Positions 15,589 through 22,534 of a stretch of DNA of 64,000 nucleotides are shown one piece after another; position 1 is the stretch's first letter; each line of letters opens with the position of its first letter. Origin of the DNA: CAYSAQ01 sp964429235 (GTDB lineage Bacteria > Margulisbacteria > Riflemargulisbacteria > GWF2-35-9 > DYQY01); assembly GCA_964429235.1 (NCBI GenBank), contig CAYSAQ010000002.1, forward strand, positions 62,001 through 126,000, written 5' to 3'. Below the pieces are notes generated by a model. It did no database searches. It worked only from the letters and a program-made list of their open reading frames with translations, and was not told where the DNA came from. The position numbers were made by a program, and so were the translations under genes.

Positions 15589-16008
15589 TTAATCTTTAAA
15601 AAGCATGGATTTTTTAACGTATGCTGTACCTTGGAAAGTGGATATGAGTTCATTGTTCTGATTTGTTACTAAAACTTCATAAGTAGAGATGGTTCTTCCT
15701 CGTGATATTTCCTTGGCTTCAGCAGTTATCGTGTCGCCCTTAAATCCTGGTTTTATATAATTAATGTTATTCTGCAAACCGACAGCAACTCTACCATGGG
15801 AATTAGAAGCGACTGCAAATGACAGGTCGGCCAAAGTAAAAATAGCTCCACCTTGAAGAATTTTAACCCCATTTAAGTGGCTATCTTCTACTACTAATTC
15901 TGATTTTCCATAACCTTCTGCAACGTCCAATATCTTCATGCCATTGCTTGCGGCAAACTTATCATTTATAAAGAATTTCTTTAATTTGTCTTTCATTACT
16001 GAGTCCAT
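15589..16008 (-). CDS. PaaI-family hotdog thioesterase
   Basis: 139-aa single hotdog domain. The key helix-turn GVKILQGGAIFTLADLSFAVASN (about residues 47-69) contains the GGxxFxLAD motif of PaaI-type acyl-CoA thioesterases; the Asp in LAD is the probable catalytic residue. The second half, GDTITAEAKEISRGRTISTYEV, forms the partner strands. It probably hydrolyses an acyl-CoA of unknown identity. It is divergent from nadC with only 30 bp between the two ATGs. Its own -10 box TACAAT (16020-16015, minus) is 6 nt from the start, so the mRNA should be leaderless. Confidence 0.85.
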   Translation of the reverse strand: MDSVMKDKLKKFFINDKFAASNGMKILDVAEGYGKSELVVEDSHLNGVKILQGGAIFTLADLSFAVASNSHGRVAVGLQNNINYIKPGFKGDTITAEAKEISRGRTISTYEVLVTNQNNELISTFQGTAYVKKSMLFKD

Positions 16009-16014
16009 ACTTTT

Positions 16015-16032
16015 ATTGTAACATGATATACT
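16015..16032. promoter_or_regulatory. back-to-back leaderless promoters (thioesterase / nadC)
   Basis: The 30 bp between the two divergent ATGs hold both -10 boxes: TACAAT (16020-16015, minus) and TATACT (16027-16032, plus). Each ends exactly 6 nt before its ATG. There is no room for a leader with a Shine-Dalgarno on either side, and the -35 region of each lies across the other promoter or inside the other gene. Confidence 0.7.
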
Positions 16033-16038
16033 TTACTT

Positions 16039-16902
16039 ATGGATGCACTAGCTTTAGAAATAGACCTAATAGTAAAAAAGTCACTTGAAGAAGATGTTGC
16101 TGGTGGCGATATCACCTCTGAACTAACACTAGAAAAAAACTCAACAAGCTCTGCAAAAATTATTGCAAAAGAAGCAGGCATTATCAGTGGGATGTTGGTC
16201 ATCGAACATATTCTGAAAACATATTCATCTCTTAGCTATGCTATCCTAAAAAATGATGGAGAATCTGTAGAGAACAAAGAATGTGTATTACTGCTCTCTG
16301 GCTCTACTTTAGACATATTAAAACTGGAAAGAACTTTATTAAACTTCTTACAGCAACTAAGTGGTGTAGCAACTCTCTCGAATAAGTATGTAAATATTGT
16401 TAAGCCTTTTGGTTGTAAAATTCTTGATACAAGAAAAACCATTCCTGGGCTACGATATCTTCAAAAGAAAGCTGTTAAAGACGGAGGCGGAACAAACCAT
16501 AGGATAGGGCTATTTGATGCTATTCTTTTAAAAGAAAACCACATCAAAGCAGTTGGAAGTATTAAAAAAGCAGTTTCTGCTGTGAAAGCTTCTTCCAATT
16601 ATAATGAACTAATAAAAAATGAAGCGTTCTTTCTAGAAGTTGAGACCGAAAATTTTGAAGAAGTAAAAGAAGCCTGCTACGCTGGGGCTGACATTATTAT
16701 GCTTGATAATATGGATAACGAACTCACAACACGCTGTATAGCATATATAAATAATAACTTCCCAAACATACAAACAGAAATCTCCGGCGGTGTTAACGAA
16801 TCTACGCTAAAAACAAAAGCAAGCCTAATGCCTGACAGAATTAGTTTAGGTGAAATAACTCACTCAGCACCAATATTAGACCTTTCCTTACTTTTAAAAT
16901 AA
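16039..16902 (+). CDS. nadC: nicotinate-nucleotide pyrophosphorylase (quinolinate PRTase)
   Basis: 287 aa, normal length. Converts quinolinate and PRPP to nicotinate mononucleotide in de novo NAD synthesis. EDVAGGDITSELT at 18-30 is the family's N-terminal signature. TRKTIPGLR at 131-139 and the DGGGTNHRIGLFD stretch at 148-160 bind quinolinate and PRPP, followed by LLKENHI at 163-169. The C-terminal barrel shows EVETENFEE, IMLDNM and EISGGVN. No nadA or nadB lies nearby. TATACT ends 6 nt before the ATG. The stop is followed after 46 nt by a formyltransferase gene with its own promoter. Confidence 0.95.
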   Translation: MDALALEIDLIVKKSLEEDVAGGDITSELTLEKNSTSSAKIIAKEAGIISGMLVIEHILKTYSSLSYAILKNDGESVENKECVLLLSGSTLDILKLERTLLNFLQQLSGVATLSNKYVNIVKPFGCKILDTRKTIPGLRYLQKKAVKDGGGTNHRIGLFDAILLKENHIKAVGSIKKAVSAVKASSNYNELIKNEAFFLEVETENFEEVKEACYAGADIIMLDNMDNELTTRCIAYINNNFPNIQTEISGGVNESTLKTKASLMPDRISLGEITHSAPILDLSLLLK

Positions 16903-16948
16903 GCAACCCATGCCTAGCGCTTTTCTTTGTGCGTAGTATAATAAAATT

Positions 16949-17866
16949 ATGCGTATATTATTATTTGGCATAACACAGCTCACGGTCAAAGGACTTAAAA
17001 AGCTAATTCAGATAGGAATGCCTCCAGTAGGAGTTGTCATCACTCCTGCTTATAGCCAAGATACTGAAACCATGAAGCTAATCTGCAAAGAGCACAATGT
17101 CCCTATTTTTTACTTTGAGGATGTTAACAATCCAGAGTTCCTCGCAACAGTTAAAACCGAATTAGAGCCAGATTTAATATTGTCCTACACGTTCCCAGAC
17201 AAACTAGGGAATGCTCTGATAGCATCTGCAAAACTAGCAATAAATATGCATCCTGCATTATTGCCAAGCTATAAAGGCTATAGTCCTTACTTCTGGACTA
17301 TCGCAAATGGGGAAACAGAAACCGGCATCACCTATCACTTAATGACAGATGTGTTTGATGATGGTGATATCGTTATGCAAGAAGAAATCGCTATTCTTCC
17401 AAAAGACACCTGCGGATTAGTAATAGCAAAACAAGAGATTTTAGCAGCTAATATGCTAGAAATTTTATTAAATAAAATAGAGACAGACTCGCTAGTACCT
17501 GTAGCTCAAAACAGTGGAGACTTTCCGAAAGCACCAAAAACAGGCATGAAAGATACTTTCATTCATTGGGATTGGACAATGGAAAAAATAATAAACAGAA
17601 TAAGAGCACTAAACCCCTATAATGGAGCACTCGCTCAATACAAACACAACTTAATAGCAATATACGAAGCAGCTGCAACACATTATACTAGTGATGCAGA
17701 TACGGGCACAGTTATTGGACTATCTCCTGAAGGTCCTATGATAAAATGTGCGGATGGTGCAATTATTATAAAAATTTGTGCTGTTGGGAAAAAATATTTA
17801 CTTTCGGGTAGTGATTTTATAGAATACGAAAGAATAAAGATGGGAGACAGACTAATATCATGGTGA
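16949..17866 (+). CDS. formyltransferase family protein (Fmt-like)
   Basis: 305 aa. The N-terminal formyl-transferase domain carries the catalytic Asn/His in INMHPALLPSYKG (N99, H101) and Asp in TDVFDDGDIV (D137), with GETETGITYH at 121-130. These use 10-formyl-THF as donor. The C-terminal domain (about 205-305) has the Fmt-like beta barrel (IRALNPYNGALAQYK). Methionyl-tRNA formyltransferase is the most likely role. However, YSPYFWTIANGE is closer to sugar-amine formyltransferases (ArnA/PseJ group) than to typical Fmt (GAAPIQ...), and no def gene is adjacent. TATAAT 16937-16942 ends 6 nt before ATG (leaderless). The last 7 nt overlap the ROK kinase start. Confidence 0.75.
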   Translation: MRILLFGITQLTVKGLKKLIQIGMPPVGVVITPAYSQDTETMKLICKEHNVPIFYFEDVNNPEFLATVKTELEPDLILSYTFPDKLGNALIASAKLAINMHPALLPSYKGYSPYFWTIANGETETGITYHLMTDVFDDGDIVMQEEIAILPKDTCGLVIAKQEILAANMLEILLNKIETDSLVPVAQNSGDFPKAPKTGMKDTFIHWDWTMEKIINRIRALNPYNGALAQYKHNLIAIYEAAATHYTSDADTGTVIGLSPEGPMIKCADGAIIIKICAVGKKYLLSGSDFIEYERIKMGDRLISW

Positions 17867-18765
17867 AAACAAATTATTTAGCATTAGACATTGGCGGAAC
17901 AAAAATTCTTGGAGCAATCGTTCAAGATAAAAAAATCATTGATAGAGAAAAAGTGAAAACAAAAGCAAGCAAAGACCAAAACGAGGTCTACTCTAGAATC
18001 AAAGCAGTAGTATCAACGCTGATAGAACGCAATGACAATATTGAAGGGATTGGCATTGGCATTCCTGGAAGAGTTAACGCTAAAGGAGAAATAACCTTTT
18101 CACCAAACCTACCTTTTGAGAACTTTCCTTTGAAACAAAAACTACAAGATGATTTTGGGATTAAAAATATCGCTATCGATAATGACGTTAATGTTGGAAT
18201 GTTGGGCGAGCAATGGATAGGCGCAGCTGCTAAATACAAAAACGCTATTGGCATCTTTGTTGGCACCGGTATTGGTGGAGCGATAATCATCAATGACAAG
18301 CTAATTACGGGAAACCAGAATATTGCCGGCGAAATTGGCCATATGAAACTTTCTTTTGATGGACCTAAATGTAATTGTGGTGAAAAGGGATGCTTAGAGG
18401 CATATGCTTCTAAAATTGCTATTCAAAAATACCTTGAAAGCAAAGGCGAAAAATTTGACTCGATACTTAAGAGTTCTTATTTAAAAAATGGGATAGCTGA
18501 TAATAACAAACTAATAAAAGAAGCTGTTTCTAAAGCCGCTGAATATCTTGGAGAAGCAATTGGAAACCTAATCAACTGTTTAGACCCGGATGTTATAGTT
18601 TTGGGCGGTGGCGTCCCTGAAGCTATTGGAGATTACTTGCTTAAGAAAATGAGTGGAGTTATAAAAGAAAGAGCTCTTGCTAAACCAAATATTAAGCTAT
18701 CTGCACTTGGCGATGATGCTGGATTATTTGGAGCAGTAAAACTACTTTTGTCTGATAACAAATAA
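17860..18765 (+). CDS. ROK-family sugar kinase (glucokinase-like)
   Basis: 301 aa. ATP-binding ALDIGGTKILGAIV at the N terminus, GIGIGIPGRVN in the middle, catalytic region IDNDVNVGMLGE, GIFVGTGIGGAIIIN, and the ROK zinc/sugar motif GEIGHMKLSFDGPKCNCGEKGCLEAYAS (His plus three Cys). All key residues are present, so it is likely an active hexokinase for glucose or a related sugar. The start overlaps the formyltransferase stop by 7 nt, and the end overlaps the convergent pseudopilin gene by 24 bp. It connects with the sucrose and glucan genes elsewhere in the window by supplying hexose phosphate; that link is inference. Confidence 0.9.
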   Translation: MVKTNYLALDIGGTKILGAIVQDKKIIDREKVKTKASKDQNEVYSRIKAVVSTLIERNDNIEGIGIGIPGRVNAKGEITFSPNLPFENFPLKQKLQDDFGIKNIAIDNDVNVGMLGEQWIGAAAKYKNAIGIFVGTGIGGAIIINDKLITGNQNIAGEIGHMKLSFDGPKCNCGEKGCLEAYASKIAIQKYLESKGEKFDSILKSSYLKNGIADNNKLIKEAVSKAAEYLGEAIGNLINCLDPDVIVLGGGVPEAIGDYLLKKMSGVIKERALAKPNIKLSALGDDAGLFGAVKLLLSDNK

Positions 18766-19044
18766 ATCAGGCAAGATATTATTACTAACGAGCTTAATCT
18801 TATACGTCGTAGTTGTGTATTCTTCTACTATAAAATCTGAATTATCTATAATATCTACTGACTGCTCAGACATCGCGAGATAATATTTGTCCTTAACTGA
18901 TTCAAGTTTTTCTTGCTGTGAGGCAATCTTTGCAGACGCAATATTCACATACTTCTCAAACATAAAAAAACTAAGGACAAAGATACTCAAAGCAGATAAA
19001 GCAACCATTAGCTCTATCAGCAAGAATCCCTGTTTTTTCACCAT
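18742..19044 (-). CDS. type IV pilin-like / minor pseudopilin protein
   Basis: 100 aa. The N terminus KKQGFLLIELMVALSALSIF is a class III signal: the prepilin peptidase would cut after G6 and methylate F, with the conserved Glu at +5, followed by a single hydrophobic helix that packs in a pilus core. The remainder is a short soluble domain of about 70 aa, small for a minor pseudopilin (GspI/J-like). Third gene of the operon with the prepilin peptidase and another pseudopilin. Its start overlaps the preceding gene by 7 nt. Its 3' end overlaps the ROK kinase gene by 24 bp on the other strand. Confidence 0.75.
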   Translation of the reverse strand: MVKKQGFLLIELMVALSALSIFVLSFFMFEKYVNIASAKIASQQEKLESVKDKYYLAMSEQSVDIIDNSDFIVEEYTTTTYKIKLVSNNILPDLFVIRQK

Positions 19045-19445
19045 AGCTTTATTCGGCCTGTGGAAGGATCAACAGTAATCTTCCTGCTTTTGTTTTTGCT
19101 AACCAATAAAACTGTTGCACCTTTATCTGGTCTTAACTGTTCGCTAAAAGTAACACTTGGCCCCTGAATAAGCACATGTTCAGGAACTCTTCTTTCTTTT
19201 AAAACTAGCCCCTTTTCAAGATCTATAATCTTATAAACATGTCCATCATGTTCCCAAGTAACATTTCGCCCATAAATATCAGCTGTTGACTGTGCATTTT
19301 TCATATAATGCTGTAGCAGCTCTGCTTCATTATTTAAGCTCAGCCCAAATAAAATATATCTAAAACCAAACAGGCCAATCGCAGTAATTACAGCAATAAT
19401 CGACATAGTAACTAACATTTCCGGTAACGCAATTGCTTTTTTCAT
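19038..19445 (-). CDS. type IV pilin-like protein (GspH-like)
   Basis: 135 aa with a class III prepilin-type start, KKAIALPEMLVTMSIIAVIT. The expected Gly at the cut site is replaced by Ala (A|IALPE) and Pro precedes the Glu, so processing may be unusual. The hydrophobic helix is about residues 5-30. The soluble part is beta-rich, including GRNVTWEHDGHVYKI and an RKITVDPSTGRIKLW end, like GspH/FimT minor pseudopilins. The ATG overlaps the stop of the prepilin peptidase gene (ATGA), which suggests coupling. Assembly ATPase and secretin genes are not in the window. Confidence 0.7.
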   Translation of the reverse strand: MKKAIALPEMLVTMSIIAVITAIGLFGFRYILFGLSLNNEAELLQHYMKNAQSTADIYGRNVTWEHDGHVYKIIDLEKGLVLKERRVPEHVLIQGPSVTFSEQLRPDKGATVLLVSKNKSRKITVDPSTGRIKLW

Positions 19446-20146
19446 CCTAAAGAACCTCCTAATAATACAAAAATATAGCCAGAAAATAATAATGGGTAAA
19501 AGGGAACCTTTTCCCTACGAAATATTCCTGCAAGGGCAATGCCTGACAATGATGCAAACAATACCAAGCTAACCAACTCCTCCGGAATCAATAACATGCC
19601 CAAAGAAAAAAATACAAAAAAATCACCAGCACCCATGGCCTTCTTCTTTAACCATAACCCAACTAAATAAGAAACCGTCCCTATTATCATTACTAAAAAA
19701 AACCCTGATAACACTGATAACAACATATCTCCTTTAAAAAAAGCTAAACCCAACGAAATTCCCACCATCAAATAAATGAAAGGATTATATACATAGAAAT
19801 TAATAAAATCTGTCAGAGCATTGAAGAAAAAACTAAGCACAAAAGCATATTGAAGAATAATTAATACGTCTATTTGTCCTGACCTAAAAAATAAAACAGT
19901 AAGCGCTCCTGTCATAATTTCTACTACTGGATATCTAAACGGAATACTATTATTACAGCTCCTACATTTACCTTTTAAAAGCACCCAACTTAATACTGGA
20001 ATCAAGTCATACCAAGGAATAGCGCTATTGCATGCTGAACACTTTGACCTACTGGAAAATAACTTCTTTTCTGCACAAACTCTATGCGATAGCCCATTAA
20101 AAAAGCTTCCAATAATAGTACCTAAAACAAACATCAATATTCCCAT
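19442..20146 (-). CDS. pilD: prepilin peptidase (A24 family)
   Basis: 234-aa polytopic inner-membrane protease/methylase. The N-terminal cytoplasmic loop carries two CxxC pairs (SKCSACNSAIPWYDLIPVLS and GKCRSCNNSIPFRYP), binding zinc as in PilD/GspO. The two catalytic Asp lie in NALTDFINFY (about residue 115) and in the GAGD motif of KAMGAGDFFVFFSLG (about 171-174). About seven hydrophobic segments are visible. It should process the two pseudopilins encoded directly downstream. TACAAT (20159-20154, minus) ends 7 nt before the ATG, so the operon is probably transcribed as a leaderless mRNA. Confidence 0.9.
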   Translation of the reverse strand: MGILMFVLGTIIGSFFNGLSHRVCAEKKLFSSRSKCSACNSAIPWYDLIPVLSWVLLKGKCRSCNNSIPFRYPVVEIMTGALTVLFFRSGQIDVLIILQYAFVLSFFFNALTDFINFYVYNPFIYLMVGISLGLAFFKGDMLLSVLSGFFLVMIIGTVSYLVGLWLKKKAMGAGDFFVFFSLGMLLIPEELVSLVLFASLSGIALAGIFRREKVPFYPLLFSGYIFVLLGGSLG

Positions 20147-20258
20147 AATCTGTATTGTAAGCCCGAACTCGCTATATTGCTATAGCAATTAACCAAGGAT
20201 TATTGATACAATAAAAGAAAACACTACAACGATAGTATAGTTATAAAGGAGTGCAATT

Positions 20259-20702
20259 ATGAGCCAGGCAAGTAAAATAAATAGCAGTAACCATATACAA
20301 AAAAAGGATGAAAATAAACAGAAACAAATGAAAGACGATATCGATGATATCACCAACCAAATGCAAAGCCAAGTAATGACAGCAATGGCATCTAAAAGCG
20401 CTATAGCAAAATTATCTAACATGGCTTCTGATAGCAAAATTGACGGTAGCACTATGCAGAAGATTAACAACTTACTAAATGCTATAAAAGATAAGATGCA
20501 AGATTCTCAGAAAACGGATAGAACAGAGCAGATAATGCTAGAAGAAATGGTTGCGGCTATTGAAGAACTGCAGCAAGGATACACTGGCGAAGGCATGGAT
20601 GTTAATAGCGCAAACAATGATAATCTTGGGGTTATGTCAGCAGCTGACGAGTTTGATCCTTACAAAATAGACGGAAACTCTACTTTTAACTCTTTACTCT
20701 GA
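20259..20702 (+). CDS. hypothetical helical protein, 147 aa
   Basis: AAGGAG lies 8 nt before ATG 20259, so the gene is convincingly expressed. The product is hydrophilic and Gln/Asn/Met-rich, and predicted to be largely helical (KDDIDDITNQMQSQVMTAMA, then AAIEELQQGYTG), with an Asn/Asp-rich C-terminal tail. No signal peptide. It has the look of a filament or secretion-apparatus component or a small adaptor, but no family is recognised. The 3' end overlaps the convergent gene by 9 bp. Confidence 0.6.
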   Translation: MSQASKINSSNHIQKKDENKQKQMKDDIDDITNQMQSQVMTAMASKSAIAKLSNMASDSKIDGSTMQKINNLLNAIKDKMQDSQKTDRTEQIMLEEMVAAIEELQQGYTGEGMDVNSANNDNLGVMSAADEFDPYKIDGNSTFNSLL

Positions 20703-22133
20703 AGAATCTTCTTCGCCCTTGTCTAGTGAATTAAGTTGGATAACCAAGTTAACTTCCTCTATTCCAGACCCCAATACCTTAGCGATTAATTCGGTTTCCA
20801 TATCCAGGTTATTCATATTAATAATTCTTTCATTCTTGTTCAAAATTTTATTATTTAGAATAGTTTGAACCTTTTCTCTTAAATCTTTATCAAGCTTGCT
20901 TAAAATCTTAAAAAGATCAGCCATGCCTAACCCAGAAAGATTAGTCTCAGGATTATTAATAACATTTTCTTCTTCAGATTCCCCTGCCTTACCATCCAAT
21001 TCCTCGGCAAGCTTCTGCGCATCAGGTTTTTTTTCTTCTTTTACTGCTACTTCCTCAACCTTTGGTTTTTCTGCAGGTTTTTCTTCAACAGCTTCTTGCT
21101 CTAAATTTTTCAAATCTTCCTCTTCAATAACACTTTCTTCTTCTTCTAAAGCTTCTTCTAAGATGTCGGCAACCTCTTCTATCTCTTCAGGCGATTCTTT
21201 CTCCTCAACCTCCGGAACTATGGCCTCATCAGAAACTGGAACTTCTTCTGGAACTTCTTTTGGCGTTTCTTTTGGAATAGAAGCCATATCTTGCGCTGCG
21301 CTAACTGTTTTATCAGCAACTTCACTTGATACATCTTTTAACTCTTTTAATAGCATGCTTACTGAATTCTCTAACTCTTCAAGCCTGCCAGTATTTTCAA
21401 TCTCTTCATAATTGCCAAGCTGTTTTCTTGCTTTTACATAATTAAAAAACAAAAATACTCCCAGCCCTAAATTAAGAAAAGTAAAGAACCACAATAAACC
21501 ATTCTTTTTGGACTTGAAGTTCATCGCCTTAGCTTCTACTTTTTCTAATCTCTGCTCAATATCCTCAACTATCATGTCGCTAGCAACCGGTGTGATGATG
21601 CCTTCTGCAACAGTTTTAGCAATATTGTCTTTCTTCGCTTCCGAATCGTCCGCTACAAGAATCTTTTCATTATTTTCTTCAACTTTTTCAACAAGCTTAT
21701 TCCCTTTTGTTTCAGGTACTTGTGGCTTATTCTTCATTTCTTGTGGCATCATTACAACTTTTAAATTGTTAACCCACTTACTCATTAATCCTTCAACCGT
21801 GGAATCGTTATACTTTATTTCATCTTTATAAACTGATACCAATTTCTTATTCTGAATAGAGGCAGTATAAATATCATCTGGATACGAAAATTTCATTTTC
21901 TTAATATCTCCATATTCTTCAAGGTATTCGTTTAGACGATACGCTACCATCTGCGCTCTAGAATATGGCGTTACATAAGGACCACTCTCATATAGTCGAA
22001 TTACAGCAGTTTCTTTGTGCAAAACAACACCAACTACACGATTGTTTTCCATGTCCTCTCTAGCTGTAAAATCAAAGTTTGCAAAACAAATTGCAAACAA
22101 GCTAACTAATAATATTGTTTTAATAAATTTCAT
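20694..22133 (-). CDS. secreted/membrane coiled-coil protein of unknown function
   Basis: 479 aa from ATG 22133, chosen because it overlaps the upstream stop (TAATG). N-terminal signal peptide or anchor (KFIKTILLVSLFAICFA), then a folded domain of about 120 aa (AREDMENNRVVGVVLHKETA...). One membrane helix lies at about 210-230 (LLWFFTFLNLGLGVFLFFNY), followed by a coiled coil (about 240-275) and a very acidic Glu/Val/Pro-rich linker (about 280-400). The C-terminal helical domain of about 75 aa is MADLFKILSKLDKDLREKVQ...; it looks like an adaptor. The layout, with a periplasmic domain, membrane helix, long charged linker and cytoplasmic domain, suggests a trans-envelope scaffold or signalling part. 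Family not recognised. Confidence 0.6.
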   Translation of the reverse strand: MKFIKTILLVSLFAICFANFDFTAREDMENNRVVGVVLHKETAVIRLYESGPYVTPYSRAQMVAYRLNEYLEEYGDIKKMKFSYPDDIYTASIQNKKLVSVYKDEIKYNDSTVEGLMSKWVNNLKVVMMPQEMKNKPQVPETKGNKLVEKVEENNEKILVADDSEAKKDNIAKTVAEGIITPVASDMIVEDIEQRLEKVEAKAMNFKSKKNGLLWFFTFLNLGLGVFLFFNYVKARKQLGNYEEIENTGRLEELENSVSMLLKELKDVSSEVADKTVSAAQDMASIPKETPKEVPEEVPVSDEAIVPEVEEKESPEEIEEVADILEEALEEEESVIEEEDLKNLEQEAVEEKPAEKPKVEEVAVKEEKKPDAQKLAEELDGKAGESEEENVINNPETNLSGLGMADLFKILSKLDKDLREKVQTILNNKILNKNERIINMNNLDMETELIAKVLGSGIEEVNLVIQLNSLDKGEEDSSE

Positions 22134-22468
22134 TATCCCACCCATTCTCCTGCTTTGCCCAAATCTGGGTCATCATATTGAACATAATCATATTGATCTT
22201 CCGGAGCGTCAAGGTCTCCATGCTCATTATTCTCTCTTTTTCGTTTCTCTTGCTGTTGGTTTTCAGAGCCCTCTTTATCGGCTTTCACCTCAACATTGTC
22301 TTTTGTATCTACGGCAGTAGTCTGCTCTTTATGCAGCTCCTGCTCATCCTTAAGCACACTAGCAAGTTGTTGCTGTTGTATCTTTAAAAAATCATCTCCG
22401 GCAACCTTAGATATATCTGATCTTTGTTGGCCTAACAGAGAAAAATCAATTGGTGTTAACCCAGCCAT
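22133..22468 (-). CDS. hypothetical protein, 111 aa
   Basis: Hydrophilic, Gln/Glu/Lys/Asp-rich protein, mostly disordered or helical (FLKIQQQQLASVLKDEQELH), ending in a Tyr/Asp-rich tail (DQYDYVQYDDPDLGKAG). A Shine-Dalgarno AAGGGGG precedes the ATG, and a TATAAT about 45 nt upstream gives a conventional leader, unlike many first genes here. Its stop overlaps the ATG of the membrane coiled-coil gene (TAATG), so the two products are probably made together. Function unknown. Confidence 0.55.
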   Translation of the reverse strand: MAGLTPIDFSLLGQQRSDISKVAGDDFLKIQQQQLASVLKDEQELHKEQTTAVDTKDNVEVKADKEGSENQQQEKRKRENNEHGDLDAPEDQYDYVQYDDPDLGKAGEWVG

Positions 22469-22534
22469 GCATCCCCCTTAGAAACAATAATAAGGTAACA
22501 TACTCTCTTTATTATAGACTAGAGTTCGTAGCTT

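Noticed and set aside
20189..20470. 93-codon hydrophobic frame on the minus strand
   Set aside because: Antisense to the well-supported gene at 20259 and starting in its promoter; isoleucine/leucine-rich shadow translation.
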